From positions 62,001 through 126,000 of the forward strand of contig NZ_WKYV01000005.1 of NCBI RefSeq assembly GCF_009677585.1: DNA of 64,000 nt, written 5' to 3'. This DNA is from Lactonifactor sp. BIOML-A5 (GTDB taxonomy: Bacteria; Bacillota; Clostridia; Lachnospirales; Lachnospiraceae). Numbering within the stretch: the first letter of the stretch is position 1; each line of letters begins with the position of its first letter. A program made the translations under genes and the position numbers. A model generated the notes under the pieces. That model searched no databases, was not told the origin of the DNA, and worked only from the letters and a program-made list of their open reading frames with translations. Shown here in pieces: positions 26,320-35,154 of this stretch.

Positions 26320-28101
26320 ATGAACCATCAGCTATTTACCAGGTGGGGAAAAAACCTGGACACAGATAAGCCTTTGCAGGAATACCCCCGTCCCCAGATG
26401 GTCAGAGACAGTTATCTGAACCTGAATGGCTACTGGGAGTATGCTATAAATTTTGAGAAAAAAGCACCTGTGAAGTACGACGGGAAGATTCTGGTCCCCT
26501 TCTCTCCGGAGGCATTTCTTTCAGGCGTGCACAGACAGACCAGGCCGGATGAATACCTTCATTATAAAACGCAGTTTACATTGCCGGAGGGATTTCTCCG
26601 AAAACGCGTTTTGCTCCACTTTGGGGCAGTGGACCAGATCTGTGAAGTGTTTTTAAATGGCAGCCCTGTTGGCAGCCATGAGGGGGGCTATCTCCCATTC
26701 TGCTTCGATATCACAGAATATCTGGCAAAGGGGGCCAACGAACTGACCCTGACGGTGAGAGATTACTCGGATACCTCCTATCTCTCAAGGGGGAAACAGA
26801 AGCTGGGGCGGGGAGGCATGTGGTACACTGCCCAGAGTGGAATCTGGCAGACTGTCTGGATGGAAAGTGTACCAGAATGCTATATCGAACGGGTGAAGCT
26901 GGATCCGGATTATGACAATGGATCCATTGGCATAAAAGTGTTCAGTACGGGACGCAGGGGAAGGGACGTGAGGATAAGAATCCTTGACGGTGACTGTGAG
27001 GCCGTCTCGGCCTGTATGGCTGCAGATAAGAAAAAAGATATAAAAATAAAAGACTTTAAAAGCTGGTCCCCGGAAACCCCTCATTTATACCATATGGAAA
27101 TCACTATGGGAGAGGACTGCGTCCGCACTTATTTTGCCATGCGCAAGTTCTCTGTAGGAAGGGATGAAAAGGGGATTCTGCGTTTTATGCTGAATAACAA
27201 ACCCTATTTCCACAACGGGCTGCTGGATCAGGGATACTGGCCGGACGGTCTGTATACTGCGCCCACAGACCAGGCTCTCCGCTATGACATTGTGAAAATG
27301 AAAGAGCTGGGTTTTAACATGATCCGCAAGCACATTAAGGTAGAACCTGCCCGGTGGTATTACCACTGTGACCAGATTGGGATGCTGGTGTGGCAGGATA
27401 TGGTAAACGGCGGCAGTGATTATCATATGAATTTTATCTGCTTTATGCCTAATTTCTGGATGCCTTTCGGACGCCTGGTAAAGGACAATAAATACAGGGC
27501 ATTTGCCCGCAGGGAGAAAGCCGGGAGAGCGCAGTATTACAGAGAACTGAAGGCCGCCATTGCTCATCTGTACAATGTGCCCAGCATCGCTGCCTGGGTA
27601 CCCTTCAACGAGGGATGGGGACAGTTTGATGCGGCAGAGGCAGCTGCCAGGGTCAGGAAGCTGGATGCCCTGCGGCTGATCGACGAGGCAAGCGGCTGGT
27701 TTGACCAGGGCGGCGGAGACATGTACAGTATCCACAATTACTGGAGAAGGCTGAAGGTAAAACCCAAGAAAGACCGGGTGGTGGCGCTCACGGAATACGG
27801 GGGATACTCTCAGCGGATAGAAGGTCACAGCTTCTGCAGTGAAGTCTACGGTTACCGGATTTACCAGACAAAACAGGAACTGACCAAAGGTTACAGAGAA
27901 TTGCTTGAGACTGACATCATAAAGGGAATAAGCAAAGGCTTGTGCGGCACGGTCTACACACAGGTAAGTGATGTGGAGGAAGAGGTGAACGGACTTCTGA
28001 CCTATGACCGGGACCTGGTAAAAGTGGAGGAAGAGACTGTCAAAAAGCTGAATCAAAAAATCTATGAAGAATTTGAGCGCTGTACCCATACAGGGCAGTG
28101 A
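26320..28101 (+). CDS. Glycoside hydrolase family 2 enzyme, cytoplasmic
   Basis: A 593-residue glycosidase without signal peptide. The jelly-roll GH2 N-terminal domain is about 25-190 (VDQICEVFLNGSPVGSHEGGY), followed by a short Ig-like domain and a TIM barrel. The acid/base lies in AWVPFNEGWGQFD and the nucleophile candidate in VALTEYGGYSQ. It should cleave a beta-galactoside, beta-mannoside or beta-glucuronide imported by the upstream transporter. It is shorter than LacZ and lacks the extra C-terminal domains. The AGE epimerase gene starts 17 bp later. Confidence 0.87.
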   Translation: MNHQLFTRWGKNLDTDKPLQEYPRPQMVRDSYLNLNGYWEYAINFEKKAPVKYDGKILVPFSPEAFLSGVHRQTRPDEYLHYKTQFTLPEGFLRKRVLLHFGAVDQICEVFLNGSPVGSHEGGYLPFCFDITEYLAKGANELTLTVRDYSDTSYLSRGKQKLGRGGMWYTAQSGIWQTVWMESVPECYIERVKLDPDYDNGSIGIKVFSTGRRGRDVRIRILDGDCEAVSACMAADKKKDIKIKDFKSWSPETPHLYHMEITMGEDCVRTYFAMRKFSVGRDEKGILRFMLNNKPYFHNGLLDQGYWPDGLYTAPTDQALRYDIVKMKELGFNMIRKHIKVEPARWYYHCDQIGMLVWQDMVNGGSDYHMNFICFMPNFWMPFGRLVKDNKYRAFARREKAGRAQYYRELKAAIAHLYNVPSIAAWVPFNEGWGQFDAAEAAARVRKLDALRLIDEASGWFDQGGGDMYSIHNYWRRLKVKPKKDRVVALTEYGGYSQRIEGHSFCSEVYGYRIYQTKQELTKGYRELLETDIIKGISKGLCGTVYTQVSDVEEEVNGLLTYDRDLVKVEEETVKKLNQKIYEEFERCTHTGQ

Positions 28102-28118
28102 GGGAGGAAGGGATAGGC

Positions 28119-29414
28119 ATGAGAGAGATTCTTATGGAGGTATACCGCCAGATAAAAGAACATGTGGATCAAGAACTGCTTCCGTTCTGGGAGGAACGGG
28201 GCGTTGATACCAGGTACGGAGGATACCTGGTATGCTGTGACAGCCAGGGTAAAGTCAATGAGGACGCGGACAAATACATTGTGACGCAGACCAGGATGAT
28301 CTGGGCCTACTCCGCATATGCCAGAAAATATAAAAAAGAGGAGTATCTGGAGAAGGCCAGACAGGGGGTCCAATTCTTCATCCGGCATTTCTGGGATGCA
28401 GAGTTCGGCGGCTGGTTCTGGAAGACTGACTGCAGGGGAGAGGTTTTGGATAAGGGGAAGGTGGTATATGGACAGACCTTTGCCATCTATGCACTGTCGG
28501 AGTACACCCTGGCCAGCCAAGACTCTGTAGGACTTGACTATGCCTGCCGCACCTTTGACTTGCTGCAGAAGTTCTGTACGGATACGGCTAACGGCGGATA
28601 CTACGAGAATCTGGAACAGGATTTTTCCCTGTCGGCGCCAGGATTTGCAGCAGGAGATTTGAAGTCCCTGGATATTCATATGCACACTATGGAGGCTTTT
28701 ACCACCCTTTACGAATGTTTGGGACAGGAAATCCACAGGAGAAAGCTGGAAGAGGTCATCGATGTAATACTGACTAAGATGGTAAATACCGAGATTGGCT
28801 GCGGCTATAATCAGTTCGACATTCATTTTAACCGGAAACCGGCGATCAATATACGGAGGACCTGGAATGCGGAGCGGGAGACGGGGGAAGTGGTGGAGAC
28901 ACCTACAGACACCACCTCCTACGGCCATAACGTGGAACTGGCCTGGCTTTTGAATTATGCGGCGAAGATTCTTGGATATGAGACAGACCACTTCCTCCCT
29001 ATCACACATAACCTGGTGGAACATGCCTTACGATACGGCTTTGACTATGAACGGGGCGGCGTCTACAGGGACGGACCCCACGAAGGCCAGGCCCTGGTAA
29101 AGGACAAGGAGTGGTGGCAGAACTGCGAAGTGCTGGTGGGTTTTTTGGATGCCTATCAGCAGGAGGGTGATACCCGTTATGCCCAGGCATTTGTAAAGAC
29201 CTGGGAGTTTGACACCACTTATATGATTAACCATGGGGCTGGGGAGTGGAGGCAGCTGGTGAGATTCGACGGCTCCCCCATAGAGACCCAGCTGGGAAAT
29301 CCATGGAAAGGGATGTATCATACAGGGCGGGCAATGCTGGAGACGCTGCTGCGCCTGGAGAGCATTCTGCAAATGGATAAGTCCGCAGGGAAAGAGGTGG
29401 ATGGTATAAAATGA
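28119..29414 (+). CDS. AGE-family 2-epimerase (cellobiose/mannobiose 2-epimerase-like)
   Basis: A 431-residue (alpha/alpha)6-barrel protein. The expected active-site histidines and acid lie in DIHMHTMEAFT, TSYGHNVELAWLL and WKGMYHTGRAMLE. The pattern fits cellobiose or mannobiose 2-epimerases better than N-acylglucosamine 2-epimerases. These enzymes epimerise the reducing-end sugar of a beta-linked disaccharide. The start is ATG 28119 after GGGAGGAAGGG; a GTG at 28098 lacks a site of its own. With the GH2 gene it suggests processing of an imported disaccharide. Confidence 0.85.
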   Translation: MREILMEVYRQIKEHVDQELLPFWEERGVDTRYGGYLVCCDSQGKVNEDADKYIVTQTRMIWAYSAYARKYKKEEYLEKARQGVQFFIRHFWDAEFGGWFWKTDCRGEVLDKGKVVYGQTFAIYALSEYTLASQDSVGLDYACRTFDLLQKFCTDTANGGYYENLEQDFSLSAPGFAAGDLKSLDIHMHTMEAFTTLYECLGQEIHRRKLEEVIDVILTKMVNTEIGCGYNQFDIHFNRKPAINIRRTWNAERETGEVVETPTDTTSYGHNVELAWLLNYAAKILGYETDHFLPITHNLVEHALRYGFDYERGGVYRDGPHEGQALVKDKEWWQNCEVLVGFLDAYQQEGDTRYAQAFVKTWEFDTTYMINHGAGEWRQLVRFDGSPIETQLGNPWKGMYHTGRAMLETLLRLESILQMDKSAGKEVDGIK

Positions 29415-30070
29415 CCAGAGAAGAAATAATCAGAAACATCAGGGAGAAGAAAGTAATTGCCATCGTTCGGGGATTTCATCCTAAGCAGTGCATACAGCTG
29501 GCAGAAGCTCTGTATGCAGGCGGCATCAATATGATAGAGGTAACTTTTGATCAGTCAGGGCCTGATACCTGGGGGGAAACCGTGGAAGCGATCCAGGCGA
29601 TTTGGGAAAACTTCGGCGGCAGAGTGCTGCCGGGAGCGGGAACGGTGATGACGGTGGAGCAGGTAGATTTGGCAAAAAAGGCCGGCGCCGGTTATATTAT
29701 ATCACCGGACGCTAACCCGGAGGTCATCCGACATACCCGGGAGGCCGGACTGGTCTCCCTGCCGGGAGCCATGACCCCTACGGAAGCTGCAGGTGCACAC
29801 CGGGCGGGTGCGGACATGATTAAGCTGTTTCCAATCGCCAACCTGGGGGCTGCCTATCTTAAGGCATTGAAAGCACCCCTCAAGCACATTGATTTCATGG
29901 CAGTTGGGGGCGTCTCCCCGGATAATATCCGGGAGTTCATCAAAGCCGGCGCAGTGGGCGCCGGGGTGGGAGGCATGCTGACCAGAAGGGAACTTGTGGA
30001 GGCAGGTGAGTTTACAAAAATAACAGCTTTGGCACGGCGCTATGTGGAAAATGCAAACGGTGTAATTTAG
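29411..30070 (+). CDS. dgoA: 2-dehydro-3-deoxy-6-phosphogalactonate (KDPGal/KDPG-family) aldolase
   Basis: A 219-residue class I aldolase that should split KDPGal to pyruvate and glyceraldehyde-3-phosphate. The Schiff-base lysine lies in ADMIKLFPIANLG, with the catalytic Glu in NMIEVTFDQ and the Arg in AIVRGFHP. It overlaps the epimerase gene by 4 bp. The presence of dgoD and dgoK downstream favours the KDPGal role over KDPG or KHG. Confidence 0.87.
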   Translation: MTREEIIRNIREKKVIAIVRGFHPKQCIQLAEALYAGGINMIEVTFDQSGPDTWGETVEAIQAIWENFGGRVLPGAGTVMTVEQVDLAKKAGAGYIISPDANPEVIRHTREAGLVSLPGAMTPTEAAGAHRAGADMIKLFPIANLGAAYLKALKAPLKHIDFMAVGGVSPDNIREFIKAGAVGAGVGGMLTRRELVEAGEFTKITALARRYVENANGVI

Positions 30071-30103
30071 AATGAGCAGAGGAAGGGAAAGGGGGAGGCT
30101 AAA

Positions 30104-31060
30104 ATGCCAAAGATGATTCATACGGTGGGCGGTCTGCTGTCGGTGGATGAGTTGGGGACAACACTGATGCACGAGCATATCCTGCAGGCCAATTGGTCCA
30201 TGCGTATGTCCTTTAAAGATTGGTTTGACTACGATTCCTTCATAGAATGGGCATCCGAAGATGTAAAGCGTACCAGAGAAATCGGAGTGGAGACCCTGGT
30301 GGAACAGACCCCGGTGTGCCTGGGGCGGGACATCCATGCAATCAGGGATGTGGCAGAGAAAACCGGGATGCAGATCATAGCCAGTACTGGATTTTTCTAT
30401 TCAGAAAACCAGTGGATGTTCCTGCGCTCAGAGGACAACTTTGTAAAATGGCTGATGAAAGACATAGAAGAGGGAATACAGGATACAGCTATTAAGCCGG
30501 GATTAATTAAGTGCGGTACTGATACTCCGGGGGTAACCGACCTGAACCGAATCCTGCTGAGAGCCCATGCAAAGGCGTCGAAACTCAGCGGTCTGCCCAT
30601 AGCGACCCACAGCTGGTATCAGAATCGAAGCGGAATCAGCCAGATGCAGATTTTTGAGAAAGAGGGGCTGAATCCCAGAAAGGTGCTCATCGGACACTGC
30701 GGGGATACCAACGACCTCTCTTATCTGGAAGAACTGCTGCGAATGGGATGCTGGATTGGGCTTGACCGTTTCGGAGATGACGCCAAGAATCCGCTGGAGG
30801 AACGGGTAAATACCCTGGCAGAGCTGTGTGACCGGGGCTGGATTGGACAGCTCATGATTTCCCACGATTATGTAAGCTTTGTGGATCTGGGAACTTTTGA
30901 GTGGGAGACAAAGCGGCGTCAGGATCCGGATGACGCCAAATACAACAGCCGTTATATTCACCGATACGTCCTGCCAATGCTAAGGGAGCGGGGATTCGGG
31001 GATCGTGAAATTCATCAGCTTATGAGGGAGAATCCCAGAGCCTATTTTGCAGAAGATTAG
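30104..31060 (+). CDS. Phosphotriesterase-family metallohydrolase (lactonase candidate)
   Basis: A 318-residue amidohydrolase-fold enzyme. All binuclear-metal ligands of the PTE family are visible: HEH in TLMHEHIL, the carbamylated Lys in LIKCGTD, His in IATHSWYQ, His in LIGHCGDTND, and Asp in MISHDYVSF. Many members hydrolyse sugar lactones. Placed between a sugar dehydrogenase and galactonate dehydratase, a lactone-opening step (galactono-lactone to galactonate) is the best inference. Phosphodiesterase or other ester activity remains possible. Confidence 0.83.
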   Translation: MPKMIHTVGGLLSVDELGTTLMHEHILQANWSMRMSFKDWFDYDSFIEWASEDVKRTREIGVETLVEQTPVCLGRDIHAIRDVAEKTGMQIIASTGFFYSENQWMFLRSEDNFVKWLMKDIEEGIQDTAIKPGLIKCGTDTPGVTDLNRILLRAHAKASKLSGLPIATHSWYQNRSGISQMQIFEKEGLNPRKVLIGHCGDTNDLSYLEELLRMGCWIGLDRFGDDAKNPLEERVNTLAELCDRGWIGQLMISHDYVSFVDLGTFEWETKRRQDPDDAKYNSRYIHRYVLPMLRERGFGDREIHQLMRENPRAYFAED

Positions 31061-31093
31061 ATTTCCAAACATGCACAAGGGAGGAAGTACAGC

Positions 31094-32242
31094 ATGAAAA
31101 TAAAAGAAATCCACACCTATCTGGTACGTCCCAGATGGGGATTTGTAGAAATAGAGACAGACGACGGATATACCGGCTGGGGGGAACCCGTCATTGAGGG
31201 CAGGGCAGCCACAGTCAAGGCGTGTGTGGAGGAGATGAAGCCGTATCTTCTGGGTGAAGATCCGGGTAATATCGAGGATATCTGGACAAAGCTGTACAGG
31301 GCCGGATTCTATCGGGGCGGCCCTGTGATGATGAGTGCCATGGCAGGTATTGACCAGGCACTCTGGGATATCAAGGGAAAGAAGTTTAATGCACCGGTTT
31401 ACGAGCTGCTGGGAGGGAAGTGCAGGGAAAAGATGCGCATGTATTCCTGGGTTGGGGGGGATCGGCCCAGTGATGTGGCGGCAGCGGCGAAAGAGCGCAT
31501 GGACGCTGGCTTCACTGCGGTAAAGATGAACGCTACAGAGGAACTGCAGATCGTGGACAGCTATGACAAGATCGATGCGGTGCTGGAACGGGTAGCTTCC
31601 ATCCGGGAGGCATGCGGAAAATACTTTGGCATTGCCATTGATTTTCATGGCCGCGTCCATAAACCCATGGCCAAAATACTGGCAAAGAAACTGGAAGAGT
31701 TCGCCCCCATGTTTATCGAAGAGCCGGTGCTCTGTGAGAACATGGAGGAGTTTAAAGAGATTGCCCGCATTGCCAATATCCCGATAGCCACAGGGGAGCG
31801 CCTGTTTACAAAATACGATTTCAGGCGTCTGTTAAATGCGGGGGGTGTGGACATCATCCAGCCTGACCTGTCCCATGCCGGGGGGATAACGGAAGTGAGG
31901 AAGATCGCAGCCATGGCGGAGGCCTATGATGTGGCCCTGGCCCCGCACTGCCCACTGGGACCAGTTGCCCTCAGCGCCTGTCTACAGGTAGATGCAGTCA
32001 GTTACAACGCATTTATCCAGGAACAGAGCATGGGGATCCACTACAATCAGGGGCATGGAGTTTTGGACTTCATTAAAAATCCCCAGGTCTATGCTTTTGA
32101 AAAGGGGTATGCCAAGTTCCCCCAGGGACCTGGACTGGGCATGGAAATAAACAAAGAATTGATGGCAGAGGAGAATAAAAATCCCCATGAGTGGAAGAAT
32201 CCGGTGTGGAGGCACGAAGACGGCTCTATAGCGGAATGGTAA
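31094..32242 (+). CDS. dgoD: D-galactonate dehydratase
   Basis: A 382-residue enolase-superfamily enzyme of the mandelate racemase group. Metal and catalytic residues appear in IAIDFHGRVHKP (Asp, His), MFIEEPVL (Glu), TGERLF (Glu) and APHCPLGP (His). The whole C-terminal half (QPDLSHAGGITE, QEQSMGIHYN, WRHEDGSIAEW) follows characterised DgoD proteins very closely. It converts galactonate to 2-dehydro-3-deoxygalactonate. It lies between the lactonase candidate and dgoK. Confidence 0.94.
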   Translation: MKIKEIHTYLVRPRWGFVEIETDDGYTGWGEPVIEGRAATVKACVEEMKPYLLGEDPGNIEDIWTKLYRAGFYRGGPVMMSAMAGIDQALWDIKGKKFNAPVYELLGGKCREKMRMYSWVGGDRPSDVAAAAKERMDAGFTAVKMNATEELQIVDSYDKIDAVLERVASIREACGKYFGIAIDFHGRVHKPMAKILAKKLEEFAPMFIEEPVLCENMEEFKEIARIANIPIATGERLFTKYDFRRLLNAGGVDIIQPDLSHAGGITEVRKIAAMAEAYDVALAPHCPLGPVALSACLQVDAVSYNAFIQEQSMGIHYNQGHGVLDFIKNPQVYAFEKGYAKFPQGPGLGMEINKELMAEENKNPHEWKNPVWRHEDGSIAEW

Positions 32243-32261
32243 TGGGGGGCGGGACGTGGCG

Positions 32262-33278
32262 ATGAAAAAATATCTGATTACCATAGACGGCGGCACCACC
32301 AATACCAGGGTGGCGCTGTGGAAGGAAAATAAAGAATTTCTCTCTGCCGTGAAGTCGGAGGTGGGTGTAAAAGACACTGCCAGGGACGGAAACAATGCCA
32401 GACTGAAAAAGGCAGTAAAATCCATGCTGGAAGAAATCCTGGAGCGCAGCGGTGTTACTTATGAAGAGGTGTGGGCTGTCTGCGCCTGCGGAATGCTCAC
32501 ATCGAATGTGGGGCTTTGGGAAGTGCCCCATCTGACTGCGCCTGCCGGTTTGGAGGATTTTGCTCAGGGGATAAAAAAAATATTGATTCAAGATATCTGC
32601 CCATTACCCATCTTCTTTATTCCCGGAATGAAAAATTTTACTGGGGAAGTCAGTCTGGATAACCTGGAAAAAATGGACATCATGAGGGGGGAGGAGACAG
32701 AGACAGCAGCCTTAATGGAACTCTGCCCCCAGGGAGAAACCCTGTACGTACTGCCTGGATCCCATACAAAGTTTGTCACTGTAGATAGAAATCTTAAGAT
32801 GACCGGCTGCCTGACCTCACTGGCAGGGGAACTGCTGGCTCTGCTGACCAGGGGCAGCATCCTTGCGGATGCTGTGAAACGGGAATTTGTCACGGGAGAC
32901 TACAACCGGGAGATGCTTCTTGCAGGGGCAAGGCAGACCTGGGAGACAGGCCTGTCAAGGGCTGCCTTCCTGACACGGATCGTCGGCCAATTTGTCACAG
33001 CCAGCCAGCCGTCCTGCGCCAGCTTCCTGCTGGGAGCAGTAATGGCAGCAGACATCCAGGCTGTGAAAACAAGCAGGGCACTGACAGTGACAGAGGATAT
33101 GAAAGTGGTGATAGCCGGGAAAGAGCCGCTGCGGGGGGCGCTGAAAGAATTGTTTATGGAGGATGGGACATTTAAGGAAGTTACCGTTTTTCAGGGAGAT
33201 GAGGATGTTCTGCTGTCAGGGTATGGGATGTGCGTGATAGCAAAGAAAGCGGTGCTGCCCTCACTGCCCAAACCATAG
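32262..33278 (+). CDS. dgoK: 2-dehydro-3-deoxygalactonokinase
   Basis: This sugar kinase phosphorylates KDGal before the aldolase step. The ATP-binding motif ITIDGGTTNTRVALW is at the N-terminus and VLPGSHTKFV lies near residue 168. ATG 32262 has a purine-rich GGGGGGCGGG site 9 nt upstream; the in-frame GTG at 32256 is too close to it. The last 10 or so residues (KKAVLPSLPKP) are encoded by DNA that matches, in another frame, a sodium:alanine symporter gene. The natural C-terminus was therefore probably replaced. Confidence 0.9.
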   Translation: MKKYLITIDGGTTNTRVALWKENKEFLSAVKSEVGVKDTARDGNNARLKKAVKSMLEEILERSGVTYEEVWAVCACGMLTSNVGLWEVPHLTAPAGLEDFAQGIKKILIQDICPLPIFFIPGMKNFTGEVSLDNLEKMDIMRGEETETAALMELCPQGETLYVLPGSHTKFVTVDRNLKMTGCLTSLAGELLALLTRGSILADAVKREFVTGDYNREMLLAGARQTWETGLSRAAFLTRIVGQFVTASQPSCASFLLGAVMAADIQAVKTSRALTVTEDMKVVIAGKEPLRGALKELFMEDGTFKEVTVFQGDEDVLLSGYGMCVIAKKAVLPSLPKP

Positions 33279-33316
33279 CCAGGGGATTAAAAGCGTCTGT
33301 GCTGGAGAACCTCTTT
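33245..33316 (+). pseudogene. 72-bp relic of an AGCS sodium:alanine symporter gene
   Basis: Ungapped comparison with 45531-45602 inside the intact symporter gene gives 64 of 72 identical bases. In the symporter frame it encodes ESGAALTAQTIARGLKASVL then ENLF, with 19 of 24 residues matching. It overlaps the 3' end of dgoK in another frame and stops abruptly before the promoter of the response-regulator gene. It is too short to work and marks an old deletion or recombination junction. Confidence 0.85.
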
Positions 33317-33342
33317 TACAATCAGCCGTATAATGGTATACT
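33315..33342 (+). promoter_or_regulatory. Promoter candidate for the BceRS-like operon
   Basis: TTTACA (33315-33320), 16-bp spacer, TATACT (33337-33342), starting at the right end of the symporter relic and 33 bp before the response-regulator ATG. Confidence 0.5.
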
Positions 33343-33374
33343 GATGGCAGAACTTTATTTCTGTAGGAGGATAA

Positions 33375-34040
33375 ATGGATCGAATATATGTTGTAGAGGA
33401 CGATATCCGGCTGCGAGAGGAATTGCGGAGTATATTAGTGAAAAATGGTTATGATTGTATATGTGCGGATCGCTTTGAACATGTGACAGAAGATATTATA
33501 AAAGCGGCTCCGGATCTGGTTTTGCTGGATCTGAGCCTTCCAGTATATGATGGGTTTTATATCTGCCGCAGTCTCAGAGAGGTGTCAGATCTTCCGGTGA
33601 TTGTAGTCACCAGCTCAAACAGTGATATGGATGAGCTGATGAGCCTGAATGTAGGGGCGGACGACTATATCACAAAGCCTTACAATATCCACATCCTGCT
33701 GGCCCATATTGCCGCAGTGCTGCAGCGTGTCCATGGGCGGAAAAACAGCCGGATACTGGTTCACAAAGGGCTGACTCTGGACATAGGCAAAAGTAGGGCT
33801 TCCAGCGGAGAAAAAAGTGTGGAGCTAACGAAAAATGAACTTGGCATTTTGAAACTGCTGATGGATCACAAAGGGACCATTGTGCCCAGAGAAGAGCTAA
33901 TCCAGGAGTTGTGGGAGATGGAGGAGTTCGTGGAGGACAGTACACTGACCGTCAATATAAACCGCCTGAGGAAAAAGATTGGGGATCTTGGACTTCCGGA
34001 CTATCTTTTGACAAAACGGGGACAGGGGTATCTGGTATGA
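33375..34040 (+). CDS. OmpR-family response regulator (BceR-like)
   Basis: A 221-residue regulator. The receiver has VVEDD at 6-10, phospho-acceptor D52 in LVLLDLSLPVYDG, and the KPYN lysine. The C-terminal winged helix includes LTKNELGILKLLMDH and DSTLTVNINRLRKKI. TAGGAGG precedes the ATG. It overlaps the kinase gene by 4 bp (ATGA). The following kinase and BceAB-type transporter genes indicate control of peptide-antibiotic resistance. Confidence 0.92.
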   Translation: MDRIYVVEDDIRLREELRSILVKNGYDCICADRFEHVTEDIIKAAPDLVLLDLSLPVYDGFYICRSLREVSDLPVIVVTSSNSDMDELMSLNVGADDYITKPYNIHILLAHIAAVLQRVHGRKNSRILVHKGLTLDIGKSRASSGEKSVELTKNELGILKLLMDHKGTIVPREELIQELWEMEEFVEDSTLTVNINRLRKKIGDLGLPDYLLTKRGQGYLV

Positions 34041-35059
34041 GCTTTTTTCGCTATTGCAGGGACAGATGGCTTTCTGTCCTTATCTTTGTTTTTGTATTTG
34101 CTGCGGGGGGCGGCATTCTCTGGCTGATTGGCACCCCCTTTGCTGTAGCCTGTGTTGTGGAGGGATTCTACGCCGCAGGCTTTTTTCTGATTCTGCTTCA
34201 GGGCTTTCTTGCCAGAAAGGAGTTTTACGACAAACTTCTTGAGGCATCAGATAATCTGGAGGAAATCTCCTATCTATCAGAATTCCTGACCGAGCCTCAC
34301 TTTCTGGAAGGGGCAATCCTGTACTGCATTCTGCAGAAGGATGAAAAATATTTGAATGACCGGATTGCGGCTTATCAAAGGGATTTGCAGGAGTACATGG
34401 ATTATGTGGAGACGTGGGTACATGAGGTGAAGACCCCAATAGCAGTCTCCAGACTGATAATGGAAAATAACAGGAACGAGGTAACAAGAAGTCTCTCGGA
34501 GGAGATGGATAAGGTGGAAGGCTTTGTAAACCAGATGCTTTATTACAGCAAAAGCGGCAGTCTGCAGGATGACTATCAGATCCGCAGGGTCTCTCTCAGG
34601 ACCCTTGTGGTAGAGGCGGTTAAGCACAATGCTAAGTATATGATTGCACAGCAGGTAGCGCCGAAGTTTGGGGATTTGGACTATGAGGTGCTCACAGACC
34701 CCAAATGGATGGACTTTGTGCTTGGGCAGATTATTTCCAATGGGGTAAAGTACCGAGCTGCGGAGCGCAGTTCGGAGATTGCATTTTCTGCTGTACAGAC
34801 AGGAAGAACAGTGACCTTATCTATAGAAGATAATGGGATCGGAATTCCGGCAGAGGATTTGGGCAGGATCTTCAGAAAGGGATTTTCGGGCGTAAACGGA
34901 AGAAAATATGGAAAGTCTACGGGTATGGGGCTTTATCTGTGTGATACACTGTGCAGAAAGCTGGGGACTGATCTGTCTGTATCTTCCCGTGAAGAGGAGG
35001 GCTCTATCTTTGAGCTTAAGCTGACATTAGCTTCAGAGAAAGAAACAGGATTGGTGTAA
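34037..35059 (+). CDS. Intramembrane-sensing histidine kinase (BceS-like)
   Basis: A 340-residue kinase with two transmembrane helices close together (about residues 13-32 and 37-58) and almost no extracellular sensor, the hallmark of BceS-type kinases that listen to their partner transporter. The phospho-acceptor His is in ETWVHEVKTPIA. The ATPase domain has IEDNGIGIPAEDLGRIFRKG and STGMGLYLC. The start is the ATG overlapping the regulator stop at 34037. A longer frame reaching 33911 lies inside the regulator gene and was not used. Confidence 0.9.
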   Translation: MSFFRYCRDRWLSVLIFVFVFAAGGGILWLIGTPFAVACVVEGFYAAGFFLILLQGFLARKEFYDKLLEASDNLEEISYLSEFLTEPHFLEGAILYCILQKDEKYLNDRIAAYQRDLQEYMDYVETWVHEVKTPIAVSRLIMENNRNEVTRSLSEEMDKVEGFVNQMLYYSKSGSLQDDYQIRRVSLRTLVVEAVKHNAKYMIAQQVAPKFGDLDYEVLTDPKWMDFVLGQIISNGVKYRAAERSSEIAFSAVQTGRTVTLSIEDNGIGIPAEDLGRIFRKGFSGVNGRKYGKSTGMGLYLCDTLCRKLGTDLSVSSREEEGSIFELKLTLASEKETGLV

Positions 35060-35154
35060 CATTTCAAAATTGTAATGCTGCTGTTAGGTAAGGACGTGGC
35101 AGCATATTGATCTCCATGCTACACTGGACCTATCAAATGATGGAGGTGTATGAA

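Noticed and set aside
27085..29024. Long minus-strand frames opposite the GH2 and epimerase genes
   Set aside because: Both cover clear active-site regions of the plus-strand enzymes and have no recognisable product, so they are shadows of GC-rich codons.
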